64,000 nucleotides of DNA from Ruegeria arenilitoris (GTDB lineage: Bacteria; Pseudomonadota; Alphaproteobacteria; Rhodobacterales; Rhodobacteraceae): assembly GCF_013030265.1 (NCBI RefSeq), contig NZ_WPZQ01000005.1:349843-413842 (forward strand), in the 5' to 3' direction. Made by a program: the position numbers and the translations under genes. The notes below the pieces were generated by a model. That model was given only the letters and a program-made list of their open reading frames with translations. It was not told the origin of the DNA and did no database searches. Every line of letters begins with the position of its first letter. The stretch's first letter is position 1. Positions 1-6,901 of this stretch are shown here, in pieces.

Positions 1-399
1 TGCCTCGATATAGCTGCAGATGCGGGCATTACGGATAGCATTCATCTGATGGGATTCAGGCAACCGATTGATGGCTATATGGCGGCGATGGATGCCAATC
101 TGGTAACCGCGTTGGACGAACCTTTTGGCCGCACTCTCATCGAAGCGATGTATCTGGGAACACCCGTTGTCGCGACACGCCATGGTGGCAATATCGAAGC
201 GATCAGGGATCGGGAAAACGGCTTTCTGGTTGATCCGTTCGATCCGGCCGCGTTCGTTGAACCCGTCAAGCAACTGCACCAGGACAAGGAGCTGCGCGAT
301 CGCATCTCGGCAACCGCGCAAGCGTATGCAAACGAAAACTTTGGTCTTTCAATTCATGTGAAAGGTGTCTGCGAAATCTATGATCGGTTGCTGTCCTGA
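1..399 (+). CDS. Glycosyltransferase family 4 (GT-B), C-terminal part, 5' end outside window
   Basis: Frame 1 is open from the first base, so this is the C-terminal ~132 residues of a gene that begins upstream of the window. The fragment holds the nucleotide-sugar binding half of a GT-B fold enzyme: the E-x7-E type motif is seen as EPFGRTLIE, followed by AMYLGTPVVAT, a GG-N-x-E segment (HGGNIEAI) and NGFLVDPFDP, the usual order in GT4 retaining transferases. It would transfer a sugar from an activated donor to a polysaccharide, lipid or small-molecule acceptor in the cytoplasm; the acceptor cannot be told from this piece. It converges on a carbamoyltransferase 19 bases away, so the two do not share an operon here. 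Confidence 0.9.
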   Translation, partial: CLDIAADAGITDSIHLMGFRQPIDGYMAAMDANLVTALDEPFGRTLIEAMYLGTPVVATRHGGNIEAIRDRENGFLVDPFDPAAFVEPVKQLHQDKELRDRISATAQAYANENFGLSIHVKGVCEIYDRLLS

Positions 400-418
400 C
401 GATTGACAGAACGTGGTG

Positions 419-1990
419 TCAGGGAGCATCGACTTTATAGTAGGTGTTCCCCGCAACAAACCCATCCAGTCCAACCTGGCGCGCGTAGTGAGCCAAATCG
501 CTGGTCTTGTTGATAAAGCCCGAGTTTTTGAAGTTCAGAGAGGTGTTGCACAGCACACCGACACCGGAGATCGTTTTGAACTCATTCAATAAATCATAGA
601 AGATTGGGTTCTGATCACGCTCGACAGTCTGCACGCGTGCTGACCCGTCGACATGTGTTATTGCGGCAAGATCCGGGTTTTTGACCCGATGAAAATCAAG
701 CATGTAAGGCGAGGAACCGGACAGATCAAAGTGCTGGGCGGCATCTTCCTGCAGCACTGAAGGAGCGACGGGACTGTTCAGTGCTCGCCCTTTGATCCGG
801 TTCAGTTTGACCCGCGTTTCGCTGGAAAATGGCGCAGCCAGAATTGAACGATTTCCAAGGGCACGTGGTCCAATTTCGCAATTCCCGCGCGTCCAGCCGA
901 TGATCTGACCATCCATCAGGGCCTGCGCAACGACTTTGAGGTTGAGCTCTGACATGGTGATTCCATCAGTATCGACCTTGTCGTCACAGAATGACTGACC
1001 GGAATAGACGGACCAATCCAGCTTGGCGCGACCGGTAAAGTGGCGCATTGCGTCGACGGCAGTACCGATTGCGCAACCTGAATCACCGGTGGTCGGGGGA
1101 ATAAACACCTCACGGAACAAACCACTTTCTTTCCAGCGTGTGTTCCAGTGTCCGTTCAACCCGCAGCCGCCAGCGATAAGCAGCGGGTAGCTTTGATTGA
1201 GGTTCTTTTCTGCGAACTGGTGGAACCGGTCAAAAATGGCATCTGAGAGTTTGGTTGCAAGATTCTTCAGCTTTTGGCTGTCAGTGCCAATGTTGAAAAA
1301 GGGCGAATTCACAAAGGAGCTTTTGCGCAACGGATCAGTTGCCGTGTTGATGGACAGAATCTGATCAATCAGCGCTTGTTCGTCTTCGTCCGCTGGGCCG
1401 TTTTCACCAAATGAGCAAGCTGCCATCAACCGCCCGGGATCTTCAGGCCGCAGCTCGCCGCCTGAAATCGGGAAGTCCGGGTCGGCCAGTGCATAAAGAA
1501 AGGCAAATCGTGTGCCCGGAGATGTCATCACCTGACCCAGATGGCGAATATTGAGCCCAGCGTCGATCTCATAGAAATCACCCAAAGCGCCTTCCCAAAG
1601 CAGGACATAACATGGCTCACCCTGCTGGAAAGGCGACAGGGCGTAGCTACACCAGATATGCGCGCGTTCATGAGTGGATGAATAATAGTCCACCGATTTT
1701 CCGAAAAACGTTCGTTTGCCGATACTTTCAGACCCAGGACCTACACCAAAATACCCCGCACCCGACGTGGTGACATGATCCGATCCATTGCTTGACCAGC
1801 CACTGAGGGCCAAAACATCCGGCAGGTCTTTGAACCAAAGCCCCGCGTCTATGAAGGTGTCGGGAGTTACCGGGGTGTATCTGGGAAAACTGTTCTTTTC
1901 GGCCTCGTAGGAAAACAGCAGTTTCTGATCGGTACTGTCGATACCGGCAACCGTGCCGTCATGACCTGATTTAAACGACAGAATATTCAT
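419..1990 (-). CDS. Carbamoyltransferase, NodU/CmcH/TobZ family
   Basis: About 523 residues from the chosen ATG at 1990; the open frame extends to 2068, but the family N-terminus (MNILSFKSGHDG) starts at this internal Met, preceded by a GAGG about nine bases upstream. N-terminal part: the HDG motif and ERAHIW segment of the Kae1/YrdC-like carbamoyl-adenylate forming half. C-terminal part: the family hallmark GPRALGNRSILA followed by a lysine-rich stretch and APSVL, as in NodU. Members carbamoylate hydroxyl groups of sugars or antibiotics using carbamoyl phosphate and ATP. The usual D after ILA (ILADP) is replaced, giving ILAAPF. The convergent glycosyltransferase suggests a role in decorating a saccharide, but the substrate is unknown. 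Confidence 0.85.
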   Translation of the reverse strand: MNILSFKSGHDGTVAGIDSTDQKLLFSYEAEKNSFPRYTPVTPDTFIDAGLWFKDLPDVLALSGWSSNGSDHVTTSGAGYFGVGPGSESIGKRTFFGKSVDYYSSTHERAHIWCSYALSPFQQGEPCYVLLWEGALGDFYEIDAGLNIRHLGQVMTSPGTRFAFLYALADPDFPISGGELRPEDPGRLMAACSFGENGPADEDEQALIDQILSINTATDPLRKSSFVNSPFFNIGTDSQKLKNLATKLSDAIFDRFHQFAEKNLNQSYPLLIAGGCGLNGHWNTRWKESGLFREVFIPPTTGDSGCAIGTAVDAMRHFTGRAKLDWSVYSGQSFCDDKVDTDGITMSELNLKVVAQALMDGQIIGWTRGNCEIGPRALGNRSILAAPFSSETRVKLNRIKGRALNSPVAPSVLQEDAAQHFDLSGSSPYMLDFHRVKNPDLAAITHVDGSARVQTVERDQNPIFYDLLNEFKTISGVGVLCNTSLNFKNSGFINKTSDLAHYARQVGLDGFVAGNTYYKVDAP

Positions 1991-2403
1991 TTCCCGAACC
2001 TCACAACGCTGGCCGAACCACTTACATCCGGATCGCGCCAGAGACCTTGGAGGCACGCCAGAAGACAATCAAAAATTCAAATGCGACCCAACTAAATCAG
2101 CCGCTCAATTACAGCCTAACAGATGGTAGGCAGGGCTTGTAAACTAACTTTGACCACGGTGAGTGAGGCGGGTGGCTTAGGGAGACATTCGTAAACGGAA
2201 AGGTAAATTTTCGGACATTGTTTACCAAAGTAAATGTTGTGCCCGAGCTGTCGGGCGAGCGTTTTTAACGCCGATTGGACCACAAAACTCATTTGTGGAG
2301 AAAGGTCCAGCTGGCAGTTTGGATCAGCCGATTTGGACCCGACCCAGCAACAAAAAAGGGCCGGTCATTTGACCGGCCCAGATTATACAGGTGAACCGAG
2401 GGA
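1991..2403. other. Intergenic region with one terminator
   Basis: About 410 bases without a convincing gene, between two minus-strand genes. It should contain the promoter of the carbamoyltransferase on the minus strand; I cannot place convincing -35/-10 boxes. The only clear element is the terminator at 2352-2379. A 137-codon plus-strand frame starting at 2234 runs antisense into the LysM gene and has no protein-like features. Confidence 0.5.
2352..2379 (-). terminator. Rho-independent terminator of the kinase/phosphatase/LysM operon
   Basis: Inverted repeat GGGCCGGTCA / TGACCGGCCC (2358-2367 and 2370-2379), followed on the minus strand by a run of six T (complement of 2352-2357). It lies 24 bases after the stop of the last gene of the operon. 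Confidence 0.9.
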
Positions 2404-3513
2404 TCAGTTCGACGCTGCCATCAGTTTTTCGTTATGCTCGCGCAGTGTGTCGGAAACGATGGCGTACCACTCACCCGATTCACGCATCTCGTTCAGACCT
2501 TTGTTCAGCATGGCCAGGTACTGCTTGCCGAACGGGTTGCTGCGGTGTGCGATGAAACGCAGCGACGACAGCGAGGTCACGAATGGGTTTTCAATCATGT
2601 CGTTCTGGTTCAGGCCCATTTCCGACATGGTGTCCGAGAACAGCTGAACCTCGAAGGTGGCGATGTCCGCGGTACCGGTCAGAACCGCATCAAGGCACTC
2701 ACGCGCGGTGATCGGCTGCATCAGGGTCATGGATTCGCCGTTGTGCAGGCCTTCTTGTTCCAGATCGTGGATGAACCAACCGTCCATACGGCAGATGGTT
2801 GCGCCTTTCAGCTCGTCGAAGGTTGTTGCGTTGGCGTAGTTGCTCTCTGGCAGGGTGTAGAAGCCGACAACAATGTCATACACCGGAACAGACGAGTCGA
2901 ACTGGGTGCAGCGTACTTCGGTTTCCCAAGACCACTCATACGAACGGTTGGTGCAGTCAGGCATGTTCCATGCCATCGATACATCGAACGCGCCGAGCGG
3001 CAGCAGGGTTTCCAGGTGCGAGTTCCAGTCATCTACGAAGCTGACCGAGTAGTCGCGCGCGTTACCGCCACGCTGCAGCGCTGTGGTACCCAGACGGGTA
3101 ATCGCACCACCGCCGTTCAGCGATTCATCCGCGAAAGGTGCCCAGCCGTTGCCGGTGACCAACTTGATCGGTGGCTGGTAAACGCTCGAACGTTGGACGC
3201 TTGCAGCACGCTGTTCTTCCGCCGCGATGATCTCTTGGGCCGAACGGCCGTTCGGCAGGCTACCGTCTTCACAAGGCAGGGCCAGTACCAAGCCCGGCTC
3301 CAGCGAGTTCGGGTTGGTGATGATGTTACGGTTCGCGTTAAAGATCGGCTGGTAGTTCGATGTGCCGTAAGCCGCGATGGCGATCGTCGCCATCGTGTCA
3401 CCGTCGACAACCGTATAGTTTGTACAAGCTTCCTGTGCAGCGGCTGCACCGGCGCTCAGCGCAGTAACGGCTGCGGCCGACATCACTGCTTTCTTCAGTT
3501 TCAATTCAAACAT
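2404..3513 (-). CDS. Exported LysM domain + type 2 solute-binding domain protein
   Basis: 369 residues from the ATG at 3513, which has GGAGG eight bases upstream; a GTG at 3519 also opens the frame but is too close to that site. A signal peptide (basic start, AAAVTALSAGAAAAQ) should be cleaved near AQEA. A LysM module follows (YTVVDGDTMATIA ... NANRNIITNPNSLEPG), predicted to bind peptidoglycan, then a short linker and a ~240-residue domain resembling SBP_bac_3 amino-acid binding proteins (FADESLNGGGAITRL, TICRMDGW, LNKGLNEMRESGEWYAIV). It is a paralogue of the next gene upstream, 44 bases away, and is last in the kinase/FHA/phosphatase operon. No ABC permease or ATPase gene is near, so a sensory or wall-associated role is more likely than transport. 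Cys pairs in both halves suggest periplasmic disulfides. Confidence 0.8.
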   Translation of the reverse strand: MFELKLKKAVMSAAAVTALSAGAAAAQEACTNYTVVDGDTMATIAIAAYGTSNYQPIFNANRNIITNPNSLEPGLVLALPCEDGSLPNGRSAQEIIAAEEQRAASVQRSSVYQPPIKLVTGNGWAPFADESLNGGGAITRLGTTALQRGGNARDYSVSFVDDWNSHLETLLPLGAFDVSMAWNMPDCTNRSYEWSWETEVRCTQFDSSVPVYDIVVGFYTLPESNYANATTFDELKGATICRMDGWFIHDLEQEGLHNGESMTLMQPITARECLDAVLTGTADIATFEVQLFSDTMSEMGLNQNDMIENPFVTSLSSLRFIAHRSNPFGKQYLAMLNKGLNEMRESGEWYAIVSDTLREHNEKLMAASN

Positions 3514-3557
3514 GTCCACTTCCTCCAGACTTTTGTTTTGTCAGGCCTCTTGGGGCC

Positions 3558-4820
3558 TTAGCCATTTTCCATTTGATGACGCAGGGCGGTCGACACGATG
3601 TCGCGCCATTCACCCGATTGCTGCATGATCGCCAGACCCTGATTAAGCGTCTCAAGGATCGCTTCCCCATCTGGATTATCTTTGTGGGTCATGACGTTAA
3701 GCGACTTTACCGCCGCCAGGTTGGGGTTTTCGATGATCTGATGTTCGTAGCCGAGGCGGCTGATGGCTTCGACCGCGAGATGCGCCTCAATTGCGACGAT
3801 GTCAGCGCGGCCATCCATGACGGCGTGGAAACACTCGTCAGGCTCAACCGGGCGAAGCATCGTGATAGCTGGTTCATAGAGGCCGACCGCATCCATGTGC
3901 GACAGCGACCAGCCTTCAGGACGACAAATCGTGGTGCCAGCAAAGTCGGCATAGGTCAGAGTTTCCTCGTAACCGCTTCCTTCCTTGGCAAAGAAGGTGT
4001 CCACAACTTCATAAAACGGGTTCGAGAAGTTGTAAGTTTCGCATCGCACGCGGTCTTTTTCAGACAGGGCCTCTGCTTCTTCACAGTTCGGTCGCGACCA
4101 AGGGAAGGTGGCGTCAAATGCCAAAGTCGGCATCAGCAGATCCAGATGCGATGACCAGTCGTTGACGAACTGGATCTTATAGGCCTGCTCTGGCGCGGCC
4201 CGGAACATGGCGGTTTCAACCAACTGGGTATACAGACCACGATGTGGCAGGGCCTCGTCGGTGAACGGGGCGTAGTTGCCGCCAGTGATCAGTAGCAGCT
4301 GGCGATCGCGGATCTCGGGGCGTTCGCCGCTTGTGGCATTGCGGATCAGCGCGGCACCTTCGGCGCGGGCTGCCTCAATTTCCTTCTTCGCCTCTGCCTT
4401 GGCCGCAATCACGGCCTCTTCGCTGGTTTTCTTGGCCTCAGCTTCAGCTGCCGCAACACGCGCTTCGGCATCTGCAATGGCTTGCTCGGCGCGTGCTTCG
4501 GCGGCTTTGACCAGCTCAGCAGCCATTTCCGCGGCCATGCGCTCGGCTTCAGTCTCACCCTGAGGTATAGCGCGGCCCACGTCTTCCAGGCAGGGGAATT
4601 CCAGAACGTCGCCGACCCGGATGATGTTCGGGTTGGACCCGATCACGTCGCGGTTTGCATCATAGATGATCCGGTAATCTTCGGTCGAGTAGACCTGGAT
4701 TGCCAGTTCCCGCAGGCTGTCGCCGCGCTGGATTTCATATGTTGAACAAGCCTCTTGCGCCGAGGCTGCCCCCGTCGCGGCAGCAAGTGCCAGGCTGGAT
4801 ATGATCAGGTGTGTTCGCAT
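3558..4820 (-). CDS. Exported LysM + coiled coil + solute-binding domain protein
   Basis: 420 residues, paralogue of the downstream gene. Signal peptide (SSLALAAATGAASAQ), LysM module (EIQRGDSLRELAIQVY ... DANRDVIGSNP) at about residues 27-75, then an Ala/Glu/Lys-rich predicted coiled coil at about 88-165 that its paralogue lacks, then an SBP_bac_3-like domain (YAPFTDEALPHRG, TTICRPEGW, LNQGLAIMQQSGEWRDIV). The coiled coil would hold the ligand-binding domain away from the peptidoglycan-bound LysM or mediate oligomerisation. The ligand is unknown. It starts 27 bases after the PP2C phosphatase gene in the same direction. Family assignment of the C-terminal domain rests on motif recognition only. 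Confidence 0.8.
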   Translation of the reverse strand: MRTHLIISSLALAAATGAASAQEACSTYEIQRGDSLRELAIQVYSTEDYRIIYDANRDVIGSNPNIIRVGDVLEFPCLEDVGRAIPQGETEAERMAAEMAAELVKAAEARAEQAIADAEARVAAAEAEAKKTSEEAVIAAKAEAKKEIEAARAEGAALIRNATSGERPEIRDRQLLLITGGNYAPFTDEALPHRGLYTQLVETAMFRAAPEQAYKIQFVNDWSSHLDLLMPTLAFDATFPWSRPNCEEAEALSEKDRVRCETYNFSNPFYEVVDTFFAKEGSGYEETLTYADFAGTTICRPEGWSLSHMDAVGLYEPAITMLRPVEPDECFHAVMDGRADIVAIEAHLAVEAISRLGYEHQIIENPNLAAVKSLNVMTHKDNPDGEAILETLNQGLAIMQQSGEWRDIVSTALRHQMENG

Positions 4821-4847
4821 GAGTCCTGTTGCTTTGCCTTTTTTTGG

Positions 4848-5633
4848 TTATTGTCCTGCCGGCTTGACGACGGCGATTGAAACGTTGTCCTGGTCGGGAT
4901 CCTCCTTGGCCTGCAGCGCCTGCAGCAGGGTATCGGCGATGTCCTGAGACAAAGACTGCGCATGATCATTCAGGATCGACTGGATCTCGTTATTGCTGAG
5001 ATATTGCAGTCCATCACTGCCCAGGATCAGGATGTCATCCGCATTCAGAACCAGAGGCTCTTCGGGACAATCGACCTTGGGAATGGATGCACCCATGATC
5101 ACCGACGTCAGCTGATTGCGGTCGGGGTGTGACCGCGCCTCGTCAGGGGACAAAATCCCCTTGGCGACCTGCGCATCGATCTCGGGGGCCATTGAATGGT
5201 CTTCGTTGATCTGGGTCAGTGTGCCGTCCCGATACAGGTACATCGGGCTGTCACCGATCGAAATCCAGAACACCCGTTGCCCCAGAAGCAGCATGCCCAA
5301 CAAGGTCGAACCCATGCTGAAACCCTGGCTCTGCTCTTCACCGTGATTGGCGATTGCGGCGTTGGCCTGTATCGCAGCCATGGGCAGTGCATCGATCAAT
5401 GCGCCTTCGGCAGCATCGGGATCTTCCATCTGCGCATCGACCACTTCTCTCCAGGCGGAAAGAACCAGCTCTGATGCAACTTCACCCGCTTCGTGGCCAC
5501 CCATACCATCGGCCACCACAACATAACCCGAGTTCGTAGCATCAAAGACACGAGCGGCGATCGCATCTTCCTGCGTTTCGCGCTGACCCTGGTTCAGGAT
5601 CAGTGCAATGTCATATGCCGGAGTCGCCAGCAT
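4848..5633 (-). CDS. PP2C-type Ser/Thr protein phosphatase
   Basis: 261 residues, a single PP2C catalytic domain of normal bacterial length without membrane segments. Metal-binding motifs are all present: RETQEDA near the N-terminus, VVADGMGGHEAGE, ISIGDSPMYL, ILGSDGL and DNVSIAVV at the C-terminus. It would dephosphorylate Ser/Thr-phosphorylated proteins in the cytoplasm using Mn/Mg. It starts 3 bases after the FHA gene stop and is two genes downstream of the Ser/Thr kinase, so it is the natural antagonist of that kinase. The gene order kinase-FHA-phosphatase is complete for a phospho-Thr signalling circuit. Confidence 0.93.
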   Translation of the reverse strand: MLATPAYDIALILNQGQRETQEDAIAARVFDATNSGYVVVADGMGGHEAGEVASELVLSAWREVVDAQMEDPDAAEGALIDALPMAAIQANAAIANHGEEQSQGFSMGSTLLGMLLLGQRVFWISIGDSPMYLYRDGTLTQINEDHSMAPEIDAQVAKGILSPDEARSHPDRNQLTSVIMGASIPKVDCPEEPLVLNADDILILGSDGLQYLSNNEIQSILNDHAQSLSQDIADTLLQALQAKEDPDQDNVSIAVVKPAGQ

Positions 5634-5636
5634 CTA

Positions 5637-6689
5637 TTATGCGTCCCGCCAATCAAAACCATCGTCGCAGAAGGCTGCAAAACGAAGAGAGGTTTCGCTG
5701 ATACGGATCAGGTCTCCGCTGTTCAGTGCGATGGTACTGAGCACCGGTTTGCCATTCAGGCGCACAAGGTTGGCCTTACCGCCATGTCCCAGATAGCATT
5801 TGCGATCTTCCGGGTCATAAGCAATCACAGCATGGTTGCTGCGCGAGATACCCGTATCACCGAAATCGAGCTGAATGGCTTGATCATCGTTACGACCAAT
5901 CTGCATCAGCCCTTCGGTCAGTGTGACACTGGAGCCGCGGCCCGGACCGCTGGTCACGACCAGCCAACCTACGGGGAAGGTTTCTTGTGCAGCTTCGGTC
6001 TTGGCCACCGGTTCGGCGGTTTCCATCAGATCCTGAACATGCGTGTCAGCGCGTTCGAAGCCCAGGAACGTGGTTTTTACGCGCGACCGGCGATCTTCGG
6101 CGGGTGCTGGCGCTGCAAGCGGTTCTGGCTGTTTCTCTTGCTCAGGTTCTGCTGCGACCTGCTCAGCTTCAACTGGCTCAGCCGGGGCTTCGGGTGCTTC
6201 GGCAACCGGTTCAGGCTCAGCGGTGACAGCTTCTGCCGGTGTTTCAGGTTCTGCCGGGGTCTCTGCTATCTCTTCACTTGTTTCTGCAGATGCCTGCGCG
6301 ACGGCAGCCAACATATCTTCTTCTTCGGTGCTTTCAGCGGCCTCGGTCGGTGCCACGTGTAGGGTGACGACCTGTTCCTCTTCGACAGCTTCTGCCTCGA
6401 CGGCCGGTGCCTCAGCAACAGTTTCTTCAGCTTCGGCAATCTCGCCTTCTTCGGCTTTTTCTTCGCGCTCGGCGAAGTCAGGCATCTTTTCTTCGGGGAT
6501 CAGCTCATCGGATTCTTCGTATGAATCGGATGACAGATTACCACCGGCCAATGCCTGACGCAGTGCATTGAAATCCGCAATTGGTTCCTGCTGATCTGCG
6601 GCTTCTTCTTTGGGCTGCTCGGTTTCGGCTTCTTTGGCTTTGCCGGCACCTTCGAGAAGCCGGCTGAGAGGGCTTTTGTATTTGAACAT
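5637..6689 (-). CDS. FHA-domain phosphothreonine-binding protein with long acidic linker
   Basis: 350 residues from ATG 6689 (AAAAGG about ten bases upstream); the frame is open ten codons further to 6719. Residues ~1-230 are a low-complexity, Glu/Ala/Pro-rich, presumably disordered segment. The C-terminal ~105 residues are a typical FHA fold: LMQIGRNDDQAIQL, the SxxH phospho-peptide signature GISRSNHAVI, and LNGKPV in the last strands. Such domains bind phospho-Thr peptides, so this is the likely reader or adaptor for the neighbouring kinase. The N-terminal start (MFKYKSPLSRLLEG) is short and basic and could itself be a docking peptide. It lies 212 bases downstream of the kinase stop and 3 bases before the phosphatase. 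Confidence 0.88.
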   Translation of the reverse strand: MFKYKSPLSRLLEGAGKAKEAETEQPKEEAADQQEPIADFNALRQALAGGNLSSDSYEESDELIPEEKMPDFAEREEKAEEGEIAEAEETVAEAPAVEAEAVEEEQVVTLHVAPTEAAESTEEEDMLAAVAQASAETSEEIAETPAEPETPAEAVTAEPEPVAEAPEAPAEPVEAEQVAAEPEQEKQPEPLAAPAPAEDRRSRVKTTFLGFERADTHVQDLMETAEPVAKTEAAQETFPVGWLVVTSGPGRGSSVTLTEGLMQIGRNDDQAIQLDFGDTGISRSNHAVIAYDPEDRKCYLGHGGKANLVRLNGKPVLSTIALNSGDLIRISETSLRFAAFCDDGFDWRDA

Positions 6690-6901
6690 GGTGTCGACAC
6701 CTTTTTGAATTCTGGGCATGGGGGTTGAGAACCCACGCGTCTGCTACTGTCCTCTGCGCGCAAGTTGCGCAGTGGTACTGATGATTGAAAAAACCAGAGA
6801 ACTCTTACTTTCCGCGGCGGGCCGGTCCCCGTCAGGATGGCTGTTCAGGCAGCCACCCTCAGCAAAACACACACTGGCGGATTACAATTGAACCGGTCAG
6901 A

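Noticed and set aside
2434..3561. 375-codon plus-strand open frame
   Set aside because: It is antisense to a full LysM/solute-binding gene and has an atypical Val/Arg/Gln-rich composition with no domain.
5493..6558. Plus-strand open frames of 289 and 171 codons, Ser/Ala- or Cys/Phe-rich
   Set aside because: They are antisense to the low-complexity part of the FHA gene; the repetitive composition explains the lack of stops.
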